Both the position numbers and the translations under genes were made by a program. Below the pieces are notes generated by a model. The model saw nothing but the letters and a program-made list of their open reading frames with translations, was not told where the DNA came from and made no database searches. From Microbacteriaceae bacterium (GTDB lineage: Bacteria > Actinomycetota > Actinomycetes > Actinomycetales > Microbacteriaceae), in NCBI GenBank assembly GCA_022701925.1, contig JAKONM010000214.1, forward strand, positions 1-5,001: DNA of 5,001 nucleotides. The letters run 5' to 3'. Numbering within the stretch: position 1 is the stretch's first letter; every line of letters starts with the position of its first letter. This document shows positions 1 through 5,001 of this stretch, in pieces.

Positions 1-801
1 CATCGCATCGCGATCCTCGTGGGCGGATTGCTGGCCGCGGGGGCCGTGGCACTCGCGCCGATGCTCGGTGACCTGACACCGCCGGCGAATTCCTTGCCGC
101 CGGGTTCCTGGAACCGGGTGTTCAGCGACGACTTCACGGCCGGTCGCCTCGATGAGAACCTGTGGTCCCCGAGCCGCTACGGCGAGCACGCGAACGAGGC
201 CCCGTACAACCCGGACAAAGAAGGCGCCTACTACAAGGAGACGGGCGTCTTCGTCGCCGACGGCGAGGCGCGGATCCGGATCGAGCCCGCCGATCCGTGG
301 ATCATGATCAACGGGAAGGCCTACGGCTGGGCGTCCGGCGTCATGACGACCCGCGGACGATTCGCGATGCGACCGGGCGACTTCGTCGAGGCGAGGATGC
401 GGGTCCCCCGCGGCTCCGGCCTCTGGCCCGCCTTCTGGGCCTCCCCGCAGGACGGATCCTGGCCGCCCGAGCTCGACATGCTGGAGTTCTTCGACACCGA
501 ATCCGACTCCCGCCCCTACCTGTCCTACTTGAGCGAGCAGGGCCGATGGGACGGGCCGACCGCCTACGGAGACCCCGCCACGGACTACCGCGAGTCCTGG
601 CACGTCTACGGCATGCACTGGGCTCGCGATGGAACCGTCACGCCGTACGTCGACGGGGTCGCTCGCCCGGAGGTGCGGAAGTCGGTGGACACCTCTCGCG
701 CGATGTTCCTCATCATCAACCTGGCGCTCAAGGAAGGCCACTCACCCACCGCTGGGCAGGAGCTGCGCGTGGACTGGGTGCAGGCATTCCGACCCTCCTG
801 A
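1..801 (+). CDS. Family 16 glycoside hydrolase, 5'-truncated by the window edge
   Basis: The reading frame is open from base 1. The first in-frame start, GTG at 19, has no ribosome binding site and falls inside a hydrophobic stretch, so the true start is probably upstream. Numbering from GTG19, residues 1-16 are the rest of a signal peptide or membrane anchor, then a Pro-rich linker to about 29. The catalytic jelly-roll follows. WPAFW at 136-140 precedes the GH16 signature ELDMLE (E151, D153, E156), the ExDxxE beta-bulge form; by family knowledge the first Glu is the nucleophile and the last the acid/base. WHVYGMHW (194-201) with the following DG, the NLAL stretch and the final VDWVQAF match the usual GH16 C-terminal strands. 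Such enzymes cleave beta-glucans or other beta-linked polysaccharides, here probably outside the membrane. The next gene, same strand, encodes a polysaccharide synthase, suggesting trimming or release of its product. Family call is firm; substrate unknown. Confidence 0.9.
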   Translation, partial: HRIAILVGGLLAAGAVALAPMLGDLTPPANSLPPGSWNRVFSDDFTAGRLDENLWSPSRYGEHANEAPYNPDKEGAYYKETGVFVADGEARIRIEPADPWIMINGKAYGWASGVMTTRGRFAMRPGDFVEARMRVPRGSGLWPAFWASPQDGSWPPELDMLEFFDTESDSRPYLSYLSEQGRWDGPTAYGDPATDYRESWHVYGMHWARDGTVTPYVDGVARPEVRKSVDTSRAMFLIINLALKEGHSPTAGQELRVDWVQAFRPS

Positions 802-896
802 CTTTGGTCTGAAGAAAGGTCTTGACGGCCCACCCCCCGTTCTGGTGTGCTCCTCCGTGGTCGCAGGCGATCTACCCACCGCCCCCCACGGTTCTC

Positions 897-900
897 GAGG
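897..900 (+). promoter_or_regulatory. Ribosome binding site favouring the ATG at 910
   Basis: A GAGG sits nine bases before the ATG at 910. The frame is open back to a GTG at 847, but that start has no purine-rich site, and the 21 extra residues are Arg/Pro-rich and unlike a synthase N-terminus. This supports 910 as the start. Confidence 0.5.
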
Positions 901-909
901 ACACCCCCC

Positions 910-2523
910 ATGTCTCCCAGACAACGCGCGATTTATCGCGCCTTCTCGCTGCTCTACGTCATCGTCATCGTCTGGTTCTGTTCGAACTGGTTCGATCTCC
1001 CGCACGTCCTGCCGAACAACTTCGAATGGTCCTCCGGTTCAGACCTGCTCGACCTGGTGCTGTTCGCGGGGCTGACGCTCACGATCGGCTTCCCGCTTTT
1101 CACGTCCTTCCTCCCCTGGATCGTCGCGGGACGCATGAAGGCGGGCGCCGCACCTGCAGGTGAGCTGCAGCCGGCGAGAGTCGCGATGATCACGACGTAC
1201 GTGCCCGGAGCCGAGCCGCTCGGACTGCTCGAGAGCACGCTGCGGGCGATGCTGGCCGTCCGGGACCTGCCGGGGTGGACTCACGACACCTGGGTCCTCG
1301 ACGAGGGCGATGACGAGGCCGTGAAGTCGCTGGCGAGCCGCCTGGGAGTGCACTACTTCACCCGTGGCGGGATCCCCGAGTGGAACACGCTGGGCGGCCG
1401 GTTCGCAGCACGCACCAAGGGCGGCAACCACAACGCCTGGTACCACGCAGTGGGCTTCCGCTCGTACGACTTCGTGTCGCAGTGGGACACCGACTTCCAG
1501 GTGCAGCCTCAGGCGCTCGAGCGGATCCTTCCGCACTTCGCCGAGGAGCGGGTGGCCTGGGTGGGAACGCCGCAGATCTACGCCAACACCGAGTCCTTCA
1601 TCGCGCGGGGTGCCGCCGAGCAGGGCTACCAGTTCTACGGCTCGTTCAACCGGGGCCTGTCGAGCGAGGGCCACGGCATGATGCTCGGCGCGAACCACAC
1701 CGTGCGGGTGGCCGCGCTCGCGGAGATCGGCGGGTACGAGGCGCACCTCACGGAGGACCTGGCGACCGGCACATCACTGCACAGCCGGGGATGGCAGAGC
1801 AGGTACATCCCCGAGGCGCTCGGGCTGGGCGAGGGACCCACCACCTTGACCGCCTACTTCAAGCAGCAGTTCCGGTGGGCGAAGGGCTGCATCGACCTCC
1901 TGCTGACGTCGACGTGGCGCAAAGCCCGGCGCATGCCTGTCCCGCTGGCAGTGATGTACCTCTGGCTGCAGCAGTTCTACTTCACCGGCGCTGCGTTCGG
2001 AGTCGGCGTGGTCCTGATGACGCTGAACTTCGGATTCGGCTGGAAGGGGACGATGCTGCCCCTTCTGCCGTTCCTGTCCTCGTACATCCCGATGCTGCTG
2101 ATGGTCGAGCTGACCCAGTGGTGGCTCCAGCGCTTCAACGCGCGGCCCGCGGTCGAGCGGGGCCTGTACCTGCGAGGTCGAGTGATGGGGGCGCTGGCGG
2201 TCCCCGTCTACCTCTTCGCCAACATCGCCGCCTTCCGAGATCGCGGTCAGCACACGGTGTTCGAGGTGACGCCCAAAGCCGGCTCCATCGAGATCCGCCT
2301 GAAGCATCGCGGGCAGCCCTCGGTGTTCCGGCCGCACGTCGTCGTGACCTCGATCGCCGGTGTCGGCATGGTCGTGGCCCTGCTGCTCGACCATGTCGAC
2401 GTCGTCAACTTCTTCTGGGCGTCGGTGCTCACCGCCACCGGGATCGGGCTGGGTCGGCACTCGCGTGGCCCCGACTGCGGGCCTTGGCTCGTCGTCAGAG
2501 CGCGCTCGTCGTCGGCCGTCTGA
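910..2523 (+). CDS. Processive family 2 glycosyltransferase, cellulose-synthase-like, without PilZ
   Basis: This 537-residue inner-membrane protein should polymerise a UDP-sugar and thread the chain through its own membrane domain. Two N-terminal membrane segments (about 9-26 and 46-73) precede a cytosolic GT-A domain. It has the catalytic set of processive GT2 enzymes: Asp in LDEGDD (131-135), KGGN at 170-173, DTD at 193-195, TED at 281-283 (general base D283) and QQFRW at 319-323. About five C-terminal membrane segments follow (345-377, 381-403, 424-443, 476-494, 499-515). FEVTPK at 451-456 fits the FxVTxK gating loop of bacterial cellulose synthase BcsA. No PilZ domain follows the last helix; the protein ends about 22 residues later. 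The upstream GH16 gene is probably in the same operon. The product could be cellulose, mixed-linkage glucan, curdlan or another beta-glycan. The final 22 residues look atypical and may be out of frame. Confidence 0.88.
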   Translation: MSPRQRAIYRAFSLLYVIVIVWFCSNWFDLPHVLPNNFEWSSGSDLLDLVLFAGLTLTIGFPLFTSFLPWIVAGRMKAGAAPAGELQPARVAMITTYVPGAEPLGLLESTLRAMLAVRDLPGWTHDTWVLDEGDDEAVKSLASRLGVHYFTRGGIPEWNTLGGRFAARTKGGNHNAWYHAVGFRSYDFVSQWDTDFQVQPQALERILPHFAEERVAWVGTPQIYANTESFIARGAAEQGYQFYGSFNRGLSSEGHGMMLGANHTVRVAALAEIGGYEAHLTEDLATGTSLHSRGWQSRYIPEALGLGEGPTTLTAYFKQQFRWAKGCIDLLLTSTWRKARRMPVPLAVMYLWLQQFYFTGAAFGVGVVLMTLNFGFGWKGTMLPLLPFLSSYIPMLLMVELTQWWLQRFNARPAVERGLYLRGRVMGALAVPVYLFANIAAFRDRGQHTVFEVTPKAGSIEIRLKHRGQPSVFRPHVVVTSIAGVGMVVALLLDHVDVVNFFWASVLTATGIGLGRHSRGPDCGPWLVVRARSSSAV

Positions 2524-2604
2524 CGCCTGCAGCCCGTCGCTGATACCGCCCCCGCGGCGCCTCTCGACAAGCCCTCGACGCGCTGCCACGCTGGGCGGGA
2601 CGCC

Positions 2605-2612
2605 GGAGGAGG
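2605..2612 (+). promoter_or_regulatory. Strong ribosome binding site for the VOC-family gene
   Basis: GGAGGAGG lies four bases before the ATG at 2617 and is the best Shine-Dalgarno match in the window. It fixes that start. The 93 bases from the synthase stop to this ATG hold no other gene, and I see no convincing promoter in them. Confidence 0.75.
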
Positions 2613-2616
2613 CACG

Positions 2617-3045
2617 ATGACCGCGACCCTGAACCCCTACCTGAACTTCCGCGGGAACGCCCGCGAAGCGCTCGAGTTCTACCGCTCGGTGTTCGGCGGC
2701 GACCTGCGGGCCAGCACCTTCACCGACTTCGGCATGCCGGTCGATCCGGCGGAGGCGGACCAGGTCATGCACGGGCAGCTGACCACCGAGGGCGGGCTCG
2801 TGCTGATGGCGTCCGACGTCCCCGGCCACATGCCGTGGACCCCGGGCGAGAACGTCTTCAGCGTCTCCCTCTCCGGTGACTCCGAGGAGCTGCTGACCGG
2901 CTGGTGGGAGGCGCTGTCCGAGGGCGCCGAGGTGCAGGAGCCGCTGACGAAGGCGCCCTGGGGCGACACCTTCGGGATGCTGAAGGACCGCTTCGGCGTC
3001 GCCTGGCTGGTGAACATCGCGGGCTCCGGCGACCAGCAGGGCTGA
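2617..3045 (+). CDS. VOC-superfamily protein, PhnB-like (glyoxalase/bleomycin-resistance fold)
   Basis: This 142-residue soluble protein has the usual length for single-chain PhnB-type VOC proteins. Landmarks are the opening strand LNPYLNF (5-11), the helix AREALEFYRSVFGG (15-28) joining the first two strands, MHGQL (51-55), the strand LVLMASD (61-67), the middle strand NVFSVSL (79-85), and the C-terminal WGDTFGMLKDRFGVAWLV (115-132), which closely fits PhnB-like proteins (WG, D.FG, G..W). VOC members act as metal-dependent isomerases, lyases or dioxygenases, or as drug-binding proteins. PhnB itself has no settled enzymatic role despite the name, which comes from a phosphonate locus; none is visible here. 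The substrate is unknown. It has its own strong ribosome binding site, so it may be expressed apart from the synthase. The small membrane protein starts about 39 bases after its stop. Confidence 0.85.
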   Translation: MTATLNPYLNFRGNAREALEFYRSVFGGDLRASTFTDFGMPVDPAEADQVMHGQLTTEGGLVLMASDVPGHMPWTPGENVFSVSLSGDSEELLTGWWEALSEGAEVQEPLTKAPWGDTFGMLKDRFGVAWLVNIAGSGDQQG

Positions 3046-3060
3046 CCGGGCCGCGCCCGG
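3046..3060 (+). terminator. GC-only hairpin directly after the VOC stop codon
   Basis: CCGGGC (3046-3051), loop CGC, GCCCGG (3055-3060): a perfect 6-bp stem beginning on the base after the TGA. No T tract follows. It may be a weak actinobacterial terminator or an mRNA 3' stabiliser between the VOC gene and the small membrane protein. In DNA this GC-rich, chance palindromes of this size are not rare. Confidence 0.3.
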
Positions 3061-3084
3061 CCGACTGCGGGCAGGATGGTGCGG

Positions 3085-3381
3085 GTGAACCGCGTCGTCG
3101 TGCCCGTCCTCACCTCCGCCGGCCTGATCGGCGGCTTCGCGACCGCCCGGGCGACCGGGGCGCGGTGGTCCGGAGGGGTCGTGCTGGCGGCCGTGGGCGC
3201 GACCGCGGCGACCCTGGTGGCGCAGCGCGGCGGCGCCTTGCGCGCCACCGCGGTCACGGGCGCCTACGTGGTCGCCTTCGCCGCCTCCCACCCCCTGGCC
3301 AAGCGGCTGGGCGCGTGGCCCTCGGTGCTGGCCGTCACGGCCGGCACCGCCGTCGTCGCCGCAGCGCTCGCGGAGCGGTGA
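3085..3381 (+). CDS. Small hydrophobic membrane protein of unknown function
   Basis: I do not recognise the family. The 98-residue product is almost entirely Ala/Val/Gly/Leu-rich, with about four predicted membrane segments (4-20, 30-46, 56-69, 78-95) and short Arg-containing loops such as TARATGARW and AQRGGALR. It has no catalytic or metal-binding motif that I can see. I chose GTG at 3085 because GGGCAGG (3069-3075) is then about nine bases upstream. An ATG at 3076 in the same frame would touch that site directly, leaving no spacing; it would add three residues (MVR). Third positions are nearly all G or C, which supports a real gene. It could be co-transcribed with the VOC gene, but a small hairpin lies between them. 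It converges on the minus-strand membrane protein, only 13 bases between the two stop codons. Confidence 0.7.
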   Translation: MNRVVVPVLTSAGLIGGFATARATGARWSGGVVLAAVGATAATLVAQRGGALRATAVTGAYVVAFAASHPLAKRLGAWPSVLAVTAGTAVVAAALAER

Positions 3382-3397
3382 GGCGCTCCCCGCCTCA
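3379..3397. terminator. Bidirectional hairpin carrying both convergent stop codons
   Basis: TGAGGCG (3379-3385), a five-base loop CTCCC, and CGCCTCA (3391-3397) form a perfect 7-bp stem. The left arm begins with the TGA of the plus-strand small membrane protein. The right arm ends with TCA, the TGA of the minus-strand gene read in complement. There is no T tract on either side, so it is not a classical intrinsic terminator. Its position exactly between convergent genes suggests a shared 3' end signal. Confidence 0.5.
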
Positions 3398-3976
3398 GAA
3401 CTGGGTGATCGCCGCGGCGTAGGAGACGACCAGCGCGATGACGCCGGACAGGAACGCGAACGTGACGCGGGCCCGCCAGCGGCCGGGGAACCCGCCGATC
3501 ACCTGCGTGAGGACGCCGACCACCGTCAGCACCAGGAAGACCGCGACGAACAGGCCGCCCAGCAGCGGCGCGGCCGTCTCGAGGTCGCCGGGGCTCTCGA
3601 TCTGCACGTAGATGAAGAAGATCGCCAGCACGTGCAGCGGAAGGCTCATGGCGGTCAGCACCAGGAAGGCGAGCACGCCCAGGGCCCGGCGCACCGGTGA
3701 GGTGCGCACTGCGGGCGCCGCCGGCGCACGCAGCGCGACGGGCGCCGGCTGCTGCGCCCTCGGCCGCTGCTGCGGCGCGGGCGCGTGCTCGGGGCTCAGC
3801 AGGTCGCTGAACTGCGGCGGCGCCTCGCGCTGAGCGGGGGCCTGCTGCGGCGGGCGTCGCAGCTGCTGCGCCTGCTCCGGATAGGCGGGGTACTGCTGCG
3901 CGAACTGCGTCGACGGACGCGCTCGGGCCTCCGCGGCCGCCAGGTCGCGGGCGGTGCGGGTTCGAGTCGGTTCCAC
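3395..3976 (-). CDS. Membrane protein with Gln/Pro-rich N-terminal region; start uncertain, possible frameshift
   Basis: I do not recognise a named family. From the GTG at 3976 the product has 193 residues. After a short helix-prone stretch (RDLAAAEARAR), roughly residues 22-79 are low-complexity and rich in Gln and Pro (about 14 Gln, 13 Pro), so probably disordered. Three membrane segments follow, about 98-125, 135-160 and 170-190, with a conserved-looking IYVQIESPGDLETAAP loop after the first. The layout, a disordered head before a short membrane bundle, is common in uncharacterised actinobacterial envelope proteins. The frame stays open to a GTG at 4033, but codons there have mostly A or T in third position, so I do not use it. 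A different frame with coding-like composition and an ATG at 4083 runs into this gene; joining them near 3967 would give about 229 residues. The upstream neighbour is divergent. Confidence 0.68.
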   Translation of the reverse strand: MEPTRTRTARDLAAAEARARPSTQFAQQYPAYPEQAQQLRRPPQQAPAQREAPPQFSDLLSPEHAPAPQQRPRAQQPAPVALRAPAAPAVRTSPVRRALGVLAFLVLTAMSLPLHVLAIFFIYVQIESPGDLETAAPLLGGLFVAVFLVLTVVGVLTQVIGGFPGRWRARVTFAFLSGVIALVVSYAAAITQF

Positions 3977-4083
3977 GGCTCCACGCTCTCGTCCTCGGCG
4001 TGACCGGACACCCGGTCGTGGCGATCGTGGCACAGGCCCCGGTCGGGGGGCGGGAGGCGCGGCGCACGGCGGGTCGCGCTCAT
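3977..4083 (-). other. Candidate 5' extension of the minus-strand gene, in another frame
   Basis: Reading from ATG 4083, the first 38 codons have G or C in third position 35 times, with A/T concentrated at second positions, as expected of a coding frame here. The frame of the downstream gene in the same bases has G or C in third position in only 8 of 19 codons from GTG 4033. The peptide contains a plausible acidic stretch, GHAEDESVEPWN. An alternative start in this frame, GTG 3984, has GAGGA seven bases upstream. One missing base near 3960-3970 would join it to the downstream frame. If instead translation starts at 3976, this is 5' leader sequence. Confidence 0.35.
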
Positions 4084-4097
4084 CCGACTCGCATCAC

Positions 4098-4108
4098 GAG
4101 GGGAAGAG
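4098..4108 (+). promoter_or_regulatory. Purine-rich ribosome binding region for the DUF1028 gene
   Basis: GAGGGGAAGAG ends nine bases before the GTG at 4118. It supports that start, which also gives the expected family N-terminus, Met-Thr-Tyr-Ser-Ile-Val-Ala. Confidence 0.5.
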
Positions 4109-4117
4109 ACTTCGCCC

Positions 4118-4999
4118 GTGACCTACTCGATCGTGGCCCGCGACGCCGCCACCGGCGCCCTGGGCGTCGCCGTCCAGTCCCACTGGTTCACCGTGGGCGG
4201 CACCGTGCCCGCGGCCGAGGCGGGCACGGGCGCGATCGCCACGCAGGCCAACCCGGGCCTGCACTTCAAGGCGCAGGGCCTGGACCTGCTGCGGCAGGGC
4301 CTGGGCGCCGAGGAGGCGCTGGCACGCCTGCTGGCGGAGGACGACGCGGCGGAGCACCGCCAGGTCGCGATCGTCGACGCCCGCGGCGGAGCGGCCGCGC
4401 ACACCGGCTCGTCCTGCATGCGGGACGCCGGGCACCTGGTCGGCGACGGCTTCACGGTGCAGGCGAACATCATGCGGTCGTCGGCCGTCTGGAGCGCGAT
4501 GCACGACGCCTTCGAGGCGTCGCGCCAACTCGGCCTGGTCGACGGGCTGCTGGCGGCGCTCGACGCCGGGGAGTCCGCGGGCGGCGACCTGCGGGGCCGG
4601 CAGTCCGCGGCGGTCCTGGTGGTGCCCGGCGGGGACGACCCGGCCGGCCGCGGCGTCGACCTGCGGGTCGAGGACTCGGCCGACCCGCTGGGCGAGCTGC
4701 GCCGACTGGTCCGGCTGGACGCCGCGTACCGGCACGCCGACGCCGGCGACCAGCGGTTCGCCCGAGGGGACCACCGCGGCGCCGACCGGGAGTACACGGC
4801 GGCGTTCGATGCGGCCCCGGAGAAGCGGGAGCTGCGATTCTGGGCCGGGCTGGGCGCGGTGGCCGCCGGGGACCCGCACCGCGGCCTCCCCCTGCTGCGC
4901 GACACCGTGGAGCAGGACGGCGCCTGGCTCGAGCTGCTGCGCCGGCTCGACCCCGACGTGCCGGCCGCGGCGGAGGCTCTGCGCCTGCTGCAGCGCTGA
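4118..4999 (+). CDS. DUF1028 family protein (Ntn-hydrolase-like) with helical C-terminal domain
   Basis: The 293-residue product opens with MTYSIVARD, the hallmark start of DUF1028 proteins, followed by GALGVAVQSHW (13-23), GAIATQANPG (38-47), HRQVAIVD (80-87), AAHTGSSC (93-100), QANIM (115-119) and GDLRGRQSAAVLVV (156-169). These segments run in family order across about residues 1-200. From general knowledge DUF1028 is grouped with the Ntn-hydrolase fold. Thr2 would be exposed on Met removal and could be a nucleophile, but no reaction is established, so I assign none. Residues 205-293 are helical and TPR-like (FARGDHRGADREYTAAFDAAP, then GLGAVAAGDPHRGLPLLRDTV); many family members carry a similar tail, sometimes labelled a putative peptidoglycan-binding domain. 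There is no signal peptide or membrane segment, so it is probably cytosolic. It is divergent from the Gln/Pro-rich membrane protein. The stop at 4997-4999 is inside the window, so the gene is complete. Confidence 0.88.
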   Translation: MTYSIVARDAATGALGVAVQSHWFTVGGTVPAAEAGTGAIATQANPGLHFKAQGLDLLRQGLGAEEALARLLAEDDAAEHRQVAIVDARGGAAAHTGSSCMRDAGHLVGDGFTVQANIMRSSAVWSAMHDAFEASRQLGLVDGLLAALDAGESAGGDLRGRQSAAVLVVPGGDDPAGRGVDLRVEDSADPLGELRRLVRLDAAYRHADAGDQRFARGDHRGADREYTAAFDAAPEKRELRFWAGLGAVAAGDPHRGLPLLRDTVEQDGAWLELLRRLDPDVPAAAEALRLLQR

Positions 5000-5001
5000 C
5001 C

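Noticed and set aside
822..827. TTGACG resembling a -35 promoter element between the hydrolase and the synthase.
   Set aside because: No acceptable -10 element lies 16-19 bases downstream; the sequence there is GC-rich.
822..1163. TTG-started plus-strand frame after a purine-rich GAAGAAAGG, a possible leader peptide or small gene before the synthase.
   Set aside because: From 910 on it overlaps the synthase, whose frame is clearly coding. The first 28 codons are Pro/Trp-rich with no recognisable features.
1380..2543. Plus-strand open frame of 387 codons inside the synthase gene.
   Set aside because: Its Arg/Ala/Pro-rich translation is typical of an out-of-frame shadow. Only its last part (after about 2450) is discussed, as a possible alternative synthase tail.
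1774..3291. Long minus-strand open frame of 505 codons across the synthase and VOC genes.
   Set aside because: It is antisense to two genes with clear family motifs. Its product is rich in Gly, Arg, His and Gln with no domain, as expected from the complement of high-GC coding DNA.
2904..3422. Plus-strand frame overlapping the VOC and small membrane protein genes.
   Set aside because: It is an Arg/Gly-rich shadow overlapping two better-supported genes in other frames.
3840..3910. CTG/CAG-rich stretch resembling a short tandem repeat.
   Set aside because: The units are irregular and are explained by Gln, Ala and Pro codons of the minus-strand gene. No exact tandem array or spaced direct repeats are present, so no CRISPR or microsatellite call.
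4094..4905. Two long minus-strand frames opposite the DUF1028 gene.
   Set aside because: Both are antisense to a gene with family motifs along its whole length, and their Arg/Ser/Pro-rich or Gln/Arg-rich products show no domain.

Overview
The window is about 70-75% G+C, with strong G/C preference at third codon positions and GTG starts beside ATG. This fits a high-GC Actinomycetota. I cannot place it to genus from sequence alone. Six protein-coding genes fill almost all of it. I found no rRNA, tRNA, CRISPR array or transposase, and no gene-free stretch longer than about 150 bases.

Left part (1-2523, + strand): a two-gene polysaccharide module. The 3' part of a membrane-anchored or secreted family 16 glycoside hydrolase is followed, 108 bases after its stop, by a membrane-embedded family 2 glycosyltransferase of the cellulose-synthase-like type. 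The synthase has the D, DxD, TED and QxxRW motifs and an FxVTxK gating-loop motif, but no PilZ domain. The simplest reading is that the synthase makes and exports a beta-linked exopolysaccharide, and the hydrolase trims, remodels or releases it outside the cell. The chemistry of the glycan cannot be read from the sequence.

Middle part (2524-3397): a VOC-fold, PhnB-like small protein with a strong ribosome binding site, then an unrecognised four-helix small membrane protein of about 98 residues. The second ends in a perfect 7-bp hairpin whose two arms contain the TGA stops of two convergent genes.

Right part (3395-4999): a minus-strand membrane protein with a Gln/Pro-rich disordered N-terminal half and three membrane segments, divergent from a plus-strand DUF1028 (Ntn-hydrolase-like) protein with a helical tail. 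Codon-phase evidence suggests the 5' end of the minus-strand gene lies in another frame (3976-4083), so the gene may carry a frameshift or its sequence an error.

The right part looks like ordinary actinobacterial chromosome. The left pair is somewhat less GC-rich. The items most worth a second look are the PilZ-less gated synthase paired with a GH16 enzyme, the possible frameshift near 3960, and the hairpin shared by two stop codons.
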